Shown: positions 1 to 10,995 of the stretch, piece by piece | Layout: each line of letters starts with the position of its first letter | Numbering within the stretch: position 1 is the stretch's first letter | Assembly: GCA_035693105.1 (NCBI GenBank) | Contig: DASSHC010000203.1 | Coordinates: forward strand, 1-22,360 | DNA length: 22,360 nt | Source: DASSHC01 sp035693105 | GTDB taxonomy: Bacteria > Chloroflexota > Chloroflexia > Thermomicrobiales > Thermomicrobiaceae | Reading direction: 5' to 3' | The notes under the pieces: generated by a model | Told to the model about the DNA's origin: nothing | Databases searched by the model: none | The model's input: only the letters and a program-made list of their open reading frames with translations | Made by a program: the position numbers and the translations under genes

Positions 1-1
1 C

Positions 2-1999
2 CTGATCCACGACGACGAGACCACCGAGCGCATCGAGCAGATCATCCAGCGCTATCTGGGCGGGATGCGGCTGGAGGACCGTGAGCTGGGCCAGGTCGAG
101 TCGATCGCCACGCTGGCACGACTGGGAATCGGCTTCCATCACGCCGGACTGTTGCCGATCCTGAAGCAACTGGTCGAAGTTCTCTTCAGCCGCGGACTGA
201 TGCAGGTCGTCTTCGCCACCGACACCCTGGCGCTGGGCGTCAACATGCCGGCGCGCACGGTCGTCGTGGGGCGCATGTCGAAGTGGGATGGCCGCCGCCG
301 CCGGCTGCTGATCAGCAACGAGTTCCAGCAGATGTCCGGACGCGCCGGGCGCCGCGGCATGGACGTTAAAGGGAACGTCGTCGTCCCGTACAGCCCGTTC
401 ATTACCTTCAAGGAGACCTTGCACGTGGCGACCGGCCCGCTGGAGCCGGTGCGCAGCTCCTTCGCCATCCGGTATAACACGGTGCTCAATCTCTGGGACC
501 CGCCCCAGGGCAGCCGCGTGCGCTACATGCTGCAGCAGAGCCTGTCGCAGTTCCAGGCGGCGCGGCGCGTCCGCGACCTGGAGGACGAGGTGATGCTGGT
601 CGCCCGCGAGATCGACGAGGTGCCGCAGGGCTGCCTGATCGGGCTCGACGCCGGCGATGAGCTGCTGGAGGACTATCGCCGGGTCATCGCCTCGATCAAC
701 ACGTTGCGCGGCCGCGAGCGACGCCTCCAGCGCGACATGAGCGATCTGCAGCTCTCGTTCGACCGGCGCCCCTGGCCGGTTCCCGGTCGCCAGGCGCTGC
801 GCACCGTCTTCAAGACGCTCCCGGCCGGCACGCCGGTCCACCTGCTGCACGGCGGCTGGGCGGTCTACCTGGGACGGGGCAAGCAGGGCGGCGTCGGCCT
901 CTTCTTGTCCGATGGCCAGGTCGTGCTGCTCGCCGAATACCGCCAGATCGACTACCTGCCGGTGCGTGGCGCGCCGATCGCGCTGCCGGCGGAGCTGACC
1001 GAGCTCGATGGCCCGGTGGACGATGTCGCCGCGCTGGTTGGGCCCGAGTTGCTGGAGCAGCTCTGGCGGGAGGTCGCCGCGCTGGAACTGCCCGACCTGG
1101 ACGCCCAAGCGGCGGAGCATCTCCGGCGGCAGGAGGAGCGCATGGGCGCCGAGCGCGGGCGGCTGGAGGAGGAGCTGCGCGAGCTGCGCGAGCAGTCGCG
1201 CGGCCTCGACGAGGCGCGCCAGCAACACCCCTGCCACCTCTGCGAGCGCCGCAAGGAGCACCAGGCCAACCTGCGCCGCGTCGCCACGCTGGAGAAAGAG
1301 CGCGCTGACCTGGAGCACGACCTCAGCCGCGAGCTGACCGGCGAGGAGGAGCGGGTGCGCCGCATCATCCGCGGGATCCGCGACGTGCTCCATCGCTTCG
1401 GCTACCTGCACCGCGGCTACGCCACCGCCAAGGCCGACACGCTGGCCAACATCTTCGACACCAACGGCCTGATTCTGACCGAGATCGTCGACCGCGGCAT
1501 CCTCGACAAGCTCGAGCCCGCCGATGTGGCCGAGGTCTTCTCCTGGTTCGCCTACGACCGCGACTTCCGCTTCGGCAACTCGTTCACCTTACCCAGCAAG
1601 CTGGTCCTCCTGCGCCGTCGCCTGGATGACCTGGAGCAGGAGGTCTTCGCCACCGAGCGCGGCAACGGTCTCTTCATTTCGACCGGCCACAGCGACGGCT
1701 TCTACGGCGCGATGCGCGCCTGGTGCCACGGCGCGACCATGGCGCGCGTGCTGGAGCAGATCGAGTTGAGCGAGGGCGATCTGGTGCTGACCTTCAACAA
1801 GACCATCGACGTGATGCGCCAGGTGCGCGAGATGCTGTCCCAGGCACGGCCGGATCACCCGCTGCGCGACACGCTCGCCCAGGCCGAGACTTTGGTGCGC
1901 CGCGACATCGTCGAGCAGTCGCTGACGATCGGCTTCATGCCGGTGCTGAGTAATGAGGATGCTCGCGTGAGCCTGGCCGAGGACGTGCCGGCGAAGTGA
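2..1999 (+). CDS. HelY/Ski2-like DEAD/DEAH-box RNA helicase, C-terminal part
   Basis: This gene is cut by the left window edge: the frame is open from base 2, so the first in-frame ATG at 65 is internal. About 665 residues are visible. They hold the second RecA domain, with motif V (FATDTLALGVNMP, near 212-250) and motif VI (QMSGRAGRRGMD, near 329-364). An insert rich in coiled-coil heptads follows, with a HPCHLCERRKEH motif near 1226-1261, then a C-terminal DSHCT-type helical domain containing EGDLVLTFNKTIDVMRQ. This order matches actinobacterial HelY and the Ski2/Mtr4 family of ATP-dependent 3'-5' RNA helicases, where the DSHCT domain closes over the RNA exit. The NTP-binding motifs I and II lie outside the window. 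The likely role is RNA unwinding or turnover in the cytoplasm, inferred from the family. It is convergent with the next gene. Confidence 0.9.
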   Translation: MIHDDETTERIEQIIQRYLGGMRLEDRELGQVESIATLARLGIGFHHAGLLPILKQLVEVLFSRGLMQVVFATDTLALGVNMPARTVVVGRMSKWDGRRRRLLISNEFQQMSGRAGRRGMDVKGNVVVPYSPFITFKETLHVATGPLEPVRSSFAIRYNTVLNLWDPPQGSRVRYMLQQSLSQFQAARRVRDLEDEVMLVAREIDEVPQGCLIGLDAGDELLEDYRRVIASINTLRGRERRLQRDMSDLQLSFDRRPWPVPGRQALRTVFKTLPAGTPVHLLHGGWAVYLGRGKQGGVGLFLSDGQVVLLAEYRQIDYLPVRGAPIALPAELTELDGPVDDVAALVGPELLEQLWREVAALELPDLDAQAAEHLRRQEERMGAERGRLEEELRELREQSRGLDEARQQHPCHLCERRKEHQANLRRVATLEKERADLEHDLSRELTGEEERVRRIIRGIRDVLHRFGYLHRGYATAKADTLANIFDTNGLILTEIVDRGILDKLEPADVAEVFSWFAYDRDFRFGNSFTLPSKLVLLRRRLDDLEQEVFATERGNGLFISTGHSDGFYGAMRAWCHGATMARVLEQIELSEGDLVLTFNKTIDVMRQVREMLSQARPDHPLRDTLAQAETLVRRDIVEQSLTIGFMPVLSNEDARVSLAEDVPAK

Positions 2000-2024
2000 G
2001 GTGGCTGGTCGGAATTGGACAGGC

Positions 2025-2062
2025 GCCCCGGCGCTCGGCTGCGGTCCACCAAACGCCGGGGC
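2025..2062. terminator. GC-rich hairpin between convergent genes
   Basis: A perfect 9-bp stem (gccccggcg at 2025-2033, cgccggggc at 2054-2062) surrounds a 20-nt loop. It sits 25 nt after the helicase stop and about 50 nt past the stop of the convergent repeat-protein gene, so it could end transcription from both sides. No clear T-run follows on either strand, so factor-independent action is uncertain. Confidence 0.4.
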
Positions 2063-2113
2063 AGCATTCCTCAGGTAGACACCGACAGGCGGTGCCCTGG
2101 CAGTCGATCGCGG

Positions 2114-4066
2114 CTACGGCTCCACGATCAAATAGGCAAATGGCGTGTTGTTCTGAGCCGCGGCGTTGAGATGGATCGTGAAGCCGGTCCCCACCTTGCG
2201 CTCGACCCACTGCAGCGTCGTCAGCGCGAACGGCCCGTGTCCGACCGTGCCGGGATCGGCCATCAAGGTCACACTGATGACGCTGTTGGCGGTGACGTTG
2301 GGGTTACTGACCACGGCGTTGTCACTGTTGGCGTTGATCGTCCCACCGCCGGCAACACCCTGAAACTGGACCGTGCCGACCACGTGCAGGGCGAAACCGC
2401 CCGCGGTGTTGCGCGCGAGCACCCCCGGCCCGCCGCTGCTCCCGTCGCCGGCCACACCCGGGCCGCTTCCCGTGTTCGCGCCGAAGATACCGGCTCCGCT
2501 CCCGGCGTTGTCCCCCTCTACGGATGCCGCACTGCTCGTAGCGGTGGCGACCACGCCGCGCGCGGCCGCACCCACGGCGACCGCCAGCAGCGCATCACCG
2601 GTCTGACTCGTGGCCGAGACTCCTGGTCCGCCGGCGCTTTTCCCGATGACACCGGGTCCTCCATGGAGACTTTCGCCCGTCACACCGGGTCCGTCGGCGC
2701 CATTGACCCCATAGACGCCAGAGTGACCGTCATCGCCGGTCACGCCCTGCACACCATCGCCCTTCGAGCTCCCGCCGACCATGCCGGGCCCGGTGCCATT
2801 GTTCACCCCAAAGACGCCGGCCCCATCCCCTCCCTGCTGACTTGCTCCGAACACGCCGTGGCCGGTCAGGCTCGACCCGGAGACGCCAGGCCCACCCTTC
2901 TCGCTGGCGGTGTTGGACCCGGACACACCCGAGTGACTGGTGTCGCTGGTCGAGCCCTGCACGCCGTCGCTCGTCGCGCTCGTCCCGGACACGCCGGGCC
3001 CGCCACCGCTCTTGCTCGTGTTCGAGCCCAGGACGCCGGCGCCGCTCCCGGCGTTGTCCCCCTCGATCGAGGCGGCACTGCTCGCGACCGAGGCAAGCAC
3101 GCCGCGACCTGTCGAGCTCTCGGCAACGGCGATCAACGCGTCGCTGGTCGCGCTCACGGCTGTGACGCCATACCCGCTTTGGCTGAACCCCGTCACGCCG
3201 TTGCCGGCTGTGGCATTGTCGTTGGATCCGAACACGCCGGCGTTCGTGCTCGAGTGAGAGAAACCGCGCACCGCGTCGCTCAACGTACTCTCACCGACGA
3301 TGCCGGGACCGCCGCCTTTGGTCAGGTCCGAGGCGGTGTTCGTGCCATGGACCGCGGGCTCCGACGTGCTGGCGGTCGTCGCGGAGACACCGGGCCCGCT
3401 GCTGCTCGACGCCGCTACGCCCGCTCCGCTCCCGCCATTGCTGGCGTCCACGGCGGGCGCGCTACTCGAGGCGTTGGCGAAGAGCGCGCGGGCGGCCGAG
3501 CCACCGGTCAGCGCCTGCATGCCGTCGCCCGAATTGCTCTGGCCCACGACGCCTGCTCCGCCGCTGCTGGCGCCGAACACCGCGATGCCAGCCGAGGTGT
3601 TTTGCGCATACAAGGCGTAGTGTTGGTCATTGTGGGACAGGGCCTGCACACCATCGCCGGCGGTGCTGTCGCCGACGACGCCAGGCCCGAATGTGCCCAG
3701 GCCCTTCACGCCGGGGCCACCCTGATTGTTGTCTCCCTCGATGGCAGGTTCATCGCTATTCTTGGTGACGCCGAGCAGCGCGCGGCCGGCTTGATCGGTC
3801 TCGAGTTTCATGACATCGGTGCCGCTGGCGGCATCGATCGACAGCGACAACCCGGTCGTATGGCTCGCAGAATTGAAGTCAAACCCCAGCTCGAACGAGT
3901 TGCCATCTTCTGCCGCCGCCCCGCGCGGGTCGGCGGCGGCCAGCGCGGCGGCGCCCGCGGCAGCCGCGGCTCCGGCGGCCAGCGTAAAGGCCCTGCGGCG
4001 CGAGACGACCTCCTCAGGCTTGTCGCTCGGCTCGTGCTCCGCGGGCTGCCGATCCTGTCGTGACAC
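2114..4066 (-). CDS. Tat-exported glycine-rich repeat protein (hypothetical)
   Basis: A 650-residue protein of unknown function. I chose the GTG at 4066 because AAGGGAGG lies just upstream and it places a twin-arginine signal near the N-terminus: SRRRAFTL at residues 22-29, then an Ala/Gly-rich hydrophobic stretch and a likely AAA-ED cleavage near residue 52. An upstream in-frame ATG at 4126 is possible but has no such support. After a short N-terminal region the protein is built of imperfect 10-18 residue repeats of the type GPGVxGxSxxGxGVxG, about 450 residues, with only rare charged residues. The last 75 or so residues form a different domain, rich in beta-strand and ending NNTPFAYLIVEP. 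Similar repeat proteins occur in Chloroflexota and Actinomycetota; a beta-solenoid surface or fibre structure is my inference. It is monocistronic, with its own promoter. Confidence 0.85.
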   Translation of the reverse strand: MSRQDRQPAEHEPSDKPEEVVSRRRAFTLAAGAAAAAGAAALAAADPRGAAAEDGNSFELGFDFNSASHTTGLSLSIDAASGTDVMKLETDQAGRALLGVTKNSDEPAIEGDNNQGGPGVKGLGTFGPGVVGDSTAGDGVQALSHNDQHYALYAQNTSAGIAVFGASSGGAGVVGQSNSGDGMQALTGGSAARALFANASSSAPAVDASNGGSGAGVAASSSSGPGVSATTASTSEPAVHGTNTASDLTKGGGPGIVGESTLSDAVRGFSHSSTNAGVFGSNDNATAGNGVTGFSQSGYGVTAVSATSDALIAVAESSTGRGVLASVASSAASIEGDNAGSGAGVLGSNTSKSGGGPGVSGTSATSDGVQGSTSDTSHSGVSGSNTASEKGGPGVSGSSLTGHGVFGASQQGGDGAGVFGVNNGTGPGMVGGSSKGDGVQGVTGDDGHSGVYGVNGADGPGVTGESLHGGPGVIGKSAGGPGVSATSQTGDALLAVAVGAAARGVVATATSSAASVEGDNAGSGAGIFGANTGSGPGVAGDGSSGGPGVLARNTAGGFALHVVGTVQFQGVAGGGTINANSDNAVVSNPNVTANSVISVTLMADPGTVGHGPFALTTLQWVERKVGTGFTIHLNAAAQNNTPFAYLIVEP

Positions 4067-4191
4067 AATCCCTCCCTTTGCCACAACGTGGCCAAGATCG
4101 AGCGCCTCACGGGCGTGCGCCAGCAACCGGCGCAGGTGACGCCGAGGCTGCCCCGATCCGCCTTACGAGTCAGCTAGTTACACGTAATGCG

Positions 4192-4220
4192 ATCATAAGT
4201 CCGTGACACCGAACCGTCAA
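4192..4220 (-). promoter_or_regulatory. sigma-70 type promoter of the repeat-protein gene
   Basis: On the minus strand TTGACG (4220-4215) and TATGAT (4197-4192) are separated by exactly 17 nt. Transcription would start near 4185, giving a leader of about 120 nt before the GTG at 4066. It is the only near-consensus pair I found in the 307-nt gap between this gene and the upstream operon. Confidence 0.7.
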
Positions 4221-4251
4221 TGCCGATACGGAACATGTTTCGCGCACATCA

Positions 4252-4288
4252 CCACTTCCGCGATTCTGGGGGTGAATCGCGGAAGTGG
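4252..4288. repeat. perfect 15-bp inverted repeat, possible operon terminator
   Basis: ccacttccgcgattc (4252-4266) and gaatcgcggaagtgg (4274-4288) are perfect inverted copies around a 7-nt loop. It lies about 85 nt past the stop of the argH-GNAT-CMD operon and 32 nt upstream of the -35 of the next promoter. This position suits a terminator or an insulating hairpin. There is no T-run on the minus strand, so it could also be a protein-binding site. The rest of the 4067-4373 gap holds only the promoter described separately. Confidence 0.6.
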
Positions 4289-4373
4289 GTTGTTGCACGC
4301 TGTCGCGATGGGTGCTATCCGCCGAGTATGTCAAGGGAGAATTGGATAACGGAACGGAGCGAGCGAGCCCGAC

Positions 4374-4790
4374 TCACTCGCCTTCGAGGTACTTCAGCAC
4401 CGACTGGTTCACGTCGTCGCCCATCGCCAGGCCGTTGATCACCGCCGAGATGCCGGTGAAGTATTGCAGGATGGCCAGCGCCTCCAGGATCTGAGCGTTG
4501 CTGTAGCCCAGCTTCTTCAGCCGCGCGGTGTGGACCTTGATGCCGAACTCGTTGTTGGCCAGCGTCACCGAGGCCCAGGCCAGGAACTCCTTGAGCGTCG
4601 CGTCCAGTTCCCCCTGCTCCATGACGCGCCGCCGGTTGTCGAGCGCGGCCGCCAGGATGTCGGGGTTGTTGCCGAGCACCTTGTAGACGTTCGGCACCTG
4701 CCCGGCGCCGAAGCCGGCCTTGATCTCCTGGTACAGCCGCCGGACCTCGTCCCCGGCGTCTTCCTCCTCCAGATACGGCAGCGTCGGCAT
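4374..4790 (-). CDS. carboxymuconolactone decarboxylase (CMD/AhpD)-like protein lacking redox cysteines
   Basis: 138 residues, all-helical. The AhpD-like core is KEFLAWASVTLANNEFGIKVH (split here as residues 67-87) followed by TARLKKLGYSNAQILEAL, which matches the CMD family pattern of a helix, a CxxCxxxH active site, and a second helix beginning at a Gly turn. The two cysteines expected four and seven residues before His87 are Gly83 and Asn80, and the protein contains no cysteine at all. Peroxidase or disulfide chemistry of the AhpD type is therefore unlikely; His87 and nearby Glu81 remain. The ATG at 4790 follows a very strong ribosome site (AAGGAGGAG). It begins 11 nt after the GNAT stop, so it is the last gene of the argH operon. 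Function unknown. Confidence 0.85.
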   Translation of the reverse strand: MPTLPYLEEEDAGDEVRRLYQEIKAGFGAGQVPNVYKVLGNNPDILAAALDNRRRVMEQGELDATLKEFLAWASVTLANNEFGIKVHTARLKKLGYSNAQILEALAILQYFTGISAVINGLAMGDDVNQSVLKYLEGE

Positions 4791-4801
4791 CGGCTCCTCC
4801 T

Positions 4802-5281
4802 TCAGGCTGGGGCAGGGGGTGGCGGCAGCTCCATCACCATGTGCTGGTGCTCGATCTGGGACATGTGGAAGCGGCGTCCGACCGGGCGGAAGCCAAGCGA
4901 CTCGTAGAAGTGCAGCGCGTGCGTCTGCGCGTTCAAGCTGACGAGCAGCGTCTGCTCGCGGCTGGCTTCCAGCAGCAGGTCCATAATCGCCCGCCCGACG
5001 CCGTGCCGGCGATACGGCTTCCGCACCGCCACCCAGGCGATCTGCGCCTCATCGCCGATGAAGGTCACGCGTCCGACACCGACAATCTCAGCGCCGATGG
5101 CCGCCAGCACGTGTACGCTGTAGCGGTCGTCCGGCTCATCGACGACGGTGTGGGTCAGGCCCTGCTCGACCACGAAGACCTCGTGCCGCACCGAGTAGAT
5201 CGCGGGCATCTCGTCGAGCGAGCGTGCCACCCAGGTGCGGATCAGCTCGGGTTCACTGCTCGCCGGCTGCGACGTGTTCAT
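4802..5281 (-). CDS. GNAT family N-acetyltransferase, ElaA/YjcF-like
   Basis: 159 residues with a complete GNAT fold. RHEVFVVEQG near residue 32 and the following acidic segment resemble the ElaA/YjcF group (COG2153). The acetyl-CoA loop is RRHGVGRAIM (about residues 89-98), and the C-terminal strand has ALHFYESLGFRPVGRRF. The protein probably transfers acetyl from acetyl-CoA to a small molecule or amine; the substrate cannot be read from the sequence. The ATG at 5281 lies inside the end of argH (29-nt overlap), which implies translational coupling, and the CMD-like gene follows after 11 nt. N-acetylglutamate synthase activity is worth considering given the argH coupling, but the ElaA-like signature argues against it. 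Confidence 0.88.
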   Translation of the reverse strand: MNTSQPASSEPELIRTWVARSLDEMPAIYSVRHEVFVVEQGLTHTVVDEPDDRYSVHVLAAIGAEIVGVGRVTFIGDEAQIAWVAVRKPYRRHGVGRAIMDLLLEASREQTLLVSLNAQTHALHFYESLGFRPVGRRFHMSQIEHQHMVMELPPPPAPA

Positions 5282-6752
5282 CGCGTTCGTTCTCGAAGCC
5301 GAGTCGCGCCGCCACCGCTGCTTCGCGGTTCTGCCGCTCGGCGATCCACCGCCGCCAGGACGCGAGTTCGGCCCGCGCCCGGTCCCGCTCCGCGGTCACG
5401 GCGCGGAACCCGGTTCCTCCCAGCATCTCCCGCGCCGCGATCGCGTCCCGCGTCGTCACCGGCGGGCGGCTGCTCGCGAACAATACGGAGAAGCGTGCCC
5501 ATTCGTCGGGTGTCAGCTCGGGAAAGTCCTTGCCGTTCTCGACACAGTAGGCGACCAGGCGCCCGACGATCTCGTGCGCCTCGCGAAAGGGCACGCCGTG
5601 GCGCGCCAGGTGGTCGGCGATGTCGGTCGCCAGCGCGAAGCCGCCGCCGGCCGCCTCGGCCATGCGCTCGGTGCGGAAGGTGGCGCTGCGCAGCATCGGC
5701 GGCAGCACGTCGAGGATCGTCTCGACCGTATCGACCGCGTCGAACAGCGCTTCTTTGTCCTCTTGCAAGTCCTTATTGTAGGTCAGCGGCAGCCCCTTGG
5801 CGGCGGTCAGCATCGCCATCAGGTGGCCGTAGACGCGCCCGGCCTTGCCGCGGATCAGCTCGGCCACGTCGGGATTCTTCTTCTGCGGCATGATGCTGCT
5901 GCCGGTGGCGAAGGCGTCGTCCAGCTCCAGAAAGCCGAACTCGCTGGTGGACCAGAGAATCAGATCCTCGGCAAGGCGAGAGAGATGCATCATGATCTGG
6001 CTGCAAGCCGAGAGTGTGTCCACCACGTAGTCGCGGTCGGCCACCGCGTCCATGCTGTTGACCGCCACGCCGTCGAAGCCGAGCAGCTCGGCGACGAACT
6101 CCCGATCCACCGGGTAGGTTACGCCCGCCAGCGCGCCGGCACCCAGCGGCGACTGGTTGATGCGGCGCTCGGCGTCGCGGATGCGGTCGAGGTCGCGCAG
6201 GAGCATGGCGGCGTAGGCTTGCAGGTGGTGCGCCAGCAGCACCGGCTGGGCGCGCTGCAGGTGCGTGTAGCCCGGCATGATCGCCTCGGGGTAGCGCTCG
6301 GCCAGGTCGAGCAGCGCGGCGATCGACTCGGCCAGGCCCGAGGCCAGCCGCAGCAGGGCGGCGCGGATCCAGAGGCGGAAGTCGAGCGCGGCCTGGTCGT
6401 TGCGGCTGCGGGCGGTGTGTAGCCGCCCGGCCGGCGGGCCGATCAGCTCGCGCAGGCGCCGCTCGACACTCAGGTGGATGTCCTCATCCTCCAGGCGGAA
6501 CTCGTACTCGCCGCGCTCGATCTCGGCCAGCACCGCGCGCAGCCCCGCCTCGATCGCCTCGGCGTCCGCGACGCTGATGATCCCCTGCCGGGCCAACATG
6601 CGGGCGTGGGCGATCGAGCCGCCGATGTCCTCGCGATAGAAGCGCCGGTCGTACGGGATGGAAGCGTTCAGGCGATCGACCAGGCGGTCGGTGGGGCGGC
6701 TGAAGCGCCCACCCCAGAGTTTGCCGGAAGGCGTACCGCTCGAAGACTGCAC
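5253..6752 (-). CDS. argH: argininosuccinate lyase
   Basis: 499 residues, cytoplasmic. It splits argininosuccinate into arginine and fumarate, the last step of arginine synthesis, as a homotetramer. Visible family features are KLWGGRFS at the N-terminus, RLHTARSRNDQ (110-120), GYTHLQRAQP with the conserved His164, and the fumarase/aspartase signature GSSIMPQKKNPD (284-295) carrying the mobile catalytic serine loop. The C-terminus has about 35 residues beyond the usual 460, rich in Arg, Glu and Ala. The start is GTG at 6752 with AAAGGA six bases upstream; no closer ATG exists. It is the first gene of an operon with the GNAT gene, which starts within its last 29 nt, and the CMD-like gene. Confidence 0.97.
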   Translation of the reverse strand: MQSSSGTPSGKLWGGRFSRPTDRLVDRLNASIPYDRRFYREDIGGSIAHARMLARQGIISVADAEAIEAGLRAVLAEIERGEYEFRLEDEDIHLSVERRLRELIGPPAGRLHTARSRNDQAALDFRLWIRAALLRLASGLAESIAALLDLAERYPEAIMPGYTHLQRAQPVLLAHHLQAYAAMLLRDLDRIRDAERRINQSPLGAGALAGVTYPVDREFVAELLGFDGVAVNSMDAVADRDYVVDTLSACSQIMMHLSRLAEDLILWSTSEFGFLELDDAFATGSSIMPQKKNPDVAELIRGKAGRVYGHLMAMLTAAKGLPLTYNKDLQEDKEALFDAVDTVETILDVLPPMLRSATFRTERMAEAAGGGFALATDIADHLARHGVPFREAHEIVGRLVAYCVENGKDFPELTPDEWARFSVLFASSRPPVTTRDAIAAREMLGGTGFRAVTAERDRARAELASWRRWIAERQNREAAVAARLGFENERDEHVAAGEQ

Positions 6753-6775
6753 CAGAGATCCTTTCGCGTCCGTGC

Positions 6776-6806
6776 TGGTGGGGCGAACCCTGTGGCCGCC
6801 CCTCCT
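6776..6806. repeat. short palindromic intergenic repeat, copy 1
   Basis: In the 66-nt gap between the DUF1385 stop and the argH start, ggggcg (6780-6785) pairs with cgcccc (6797-6802) around an 11-nt loop containing ccctgtg. The arms, loop and flanks resemble the element at 10966-10995. It may also serve as a terminator for the DUF1385 gene, but there is no T-run. Confidence 0.45.
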
Positions 6807-6818
6807 CCCGACCGGATC

Positions 6819-7820
6819 CTAATCGATGCCCAGCGCGGGGGTCGGATCGGCAGCCAGGCCCGGCTGCCCCGCCGCGCGCCCGTCGATATCGACCTCGTGA
6901 ATACCGCGCCGCGCCAGCGTCGCCGCCGGGATCGCGCCCTCGGCCACCAGTACGCGCTGCAGCGACACGATCGCGACCTCCAGCATCTCGTCGTCGGGCT
7001 CGCGGGTCGTCAGATGCTGCATCGCCAGGCTGGGCGCGATGACCGCGCGCACGAGCGGGTTGCGGTCGTGCCGGGCGGTGAACTTCAAGAATTCGTAGGC
7101 GATCGCCGCGATCACCGGCACCAGCAGGATGCGCGAGGCGACCCGCAGCACGAACTCGGGCCGGCCGAGGAAGGCGAAGACGATGACCGAGATGACCGCC
7201 ACCACCAGCAGGAAGCCGGTGCCGCAGCGGGGGTGGAGCAGCGTGTGCCGGCGCACGTGCGCGACATCGAGCGGGTCGCCCGCCTCCAGCGCGTTGATCG
7301 TCTTGTGCTCGGCACCGTGGTAGCTGAAGACGCGCCGGATATCGCTCAGATTCCCGATCAAGCCCAGGTACCCGAGCAGCAGCCCGAGCCGGATCAGCCC
7401 CTCGACCAGATTGCTAACGATCGAGCTGTCGATGTAGCGGTCGACGACGTGAACGGCCAGCAGCGGCAGCAGGAAGAAGAGGCCGATCGAGAAGAGGATC
7501 GAGATGGCTACCATGCCCCAGAGCGCCGGCCCCGCCAGCGCCGCCGGCTCCTGCTCCTCCTCGGCTTCTTCGGTCAGGCCGATGTTGGTCGAGAAGACCA
7601 GCGCCCGCGTGCCGAGCACCATGGTATCCCAGAGCATGACTACGCCACGCACTAGCGGCCAATTCTTGACCCGCAGCGCCCACGGCGAAGCGGCCAGCGA
7701 CTCGTGATAGACGACGATGCTCTGGTCCGGCGCGCGCACGGCGATCGCCATGCTGTCGCGCCCGCGCATCATGACGCCCTCCATGACCGCCTGGCCGCCG
7801 TAGACAGACTTCTCGGCCAT
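6819..7820 (-). CDS. DUF1385 family membrane protein (YqhQ-like)
   Basis: 333 residues. The start is the ATG at 7820, preceded by AGGGAGAG and opening with MAEKSVYGGQAVMEGVMMRG, the standard N-terminus of the family; a longer frame upstream reads through the gcvP terminator and is not used. Family hallmarks are VMEGVMMRG near the start, YHGAEHKTINALE and HPRCGTGFLLV in the middle. Hydrophobic segments are visible near residues 97-125 (WGMVAISILFSIGLFFLLPLL), 145-160, 205-222 and 235-250. The C-terminal 60 residues are soluble and less conserved. The molecular function of DUF1385/YqhQ is not established as far as I know; the conserved His and Cys residues suggest a metal site. It lies downstream of gcvP, separated by a strong hairpin, so it is probably transcribed separately. 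Confidence 0.92.
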   Translation of the reverse strand: MAEKSVYGGQAVMEGVMMRGRDSMAIAVRAPDQSIVVYHESLAASPWALRVKNWPLVRGVVMLWDTMVLGTRALVFSTNIGLTEEAEEEQEPAALAGPALWGMVAISILFSIGLFFLLPLLAVHVVDRYIDSSIVSNLVEGLIRLGLLLGYLGLIGNLSDIRRVFSYHGAEHKTINALEAGDPLDVAHVRRHTLLHPRCGTGFLLVVAVISVIVFAFLGRPEFVLRVASRILLVPVIAAIAYEFLKFTARHDRNPLVRAVIAPSLAMQHLTTREPDDEMLEVAIVSLQRVLVAEGAIPAATLARRGIHEVDIDGRAAGQPGLAADPTPALGID

Positions 7821-7878
7821 CAGCTCTCCCTGCGTTCTTGGTTGCTGTTCGACATGTTCAAGAGATTCTACCAAACGG

Positions 7879-7907
7879 CAGCGGCCCGTCGCTCCGACGG
7901 GCCGCTG
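7879..7907 (-). terminator. strong hairpin after gcvP
   Basis: A perfect 13-bp GC-rich stem (cagcggcccgtcg at 7879-7891, cgacgggccgctg at 7895-7907) closes a 3-nt loop. It lies 31 nt past the gcvP stop. On the minus strand it is followed by ccgtttggtagaat, only a weak T-run, but the position and stability make termination of gcvP the likely role. Confidence 0.7.
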
Positions 7908-7938
7908 GTACGCTGGTACCGATGGGTGAAGCAGCGTG

Positions 7939-10854
<2,916 letters not shown>

Positions 10855-10965
10855 GCTTCTCTCCCTGTAGGCTCGTGCTGACCCGTGCCACGGCCGCACG
10901 GCGTCCAACACCCAATCTTACACCCAGTTGCGCGTTTGGAATCCTGATTAGCGCGTCGCGTTTCC

Positions 10966-10995
10966 GGTAGGGGCAGACCTCTGTGTCTGCCCTCT
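10966..10995. repeat. short palindromic intergenic repeat, copy 2
   Basis: Between the translin-family stop and gcvP, gggcagac (10971-10978) pairs with gtctgccc (10985-10992) around ctctgt. The sequence ggtaggggcag..acc..ctgtg..ctgccctc closely parallels copy 1 at 6776-6806, so both look like members of a dispersed REP-like family. Confidence 0.5.

Noticed and set aside
2015..4063. 682-codon open frame on the plus strand opposite the Tat-exported protein
   Set aside because: The opposite strand has a Tat signal, ribosome site, promoter and ordered Gly repeats. The plus-strand product is an Arg/Ala/Gly-rich reflection of those repeats with no domain.
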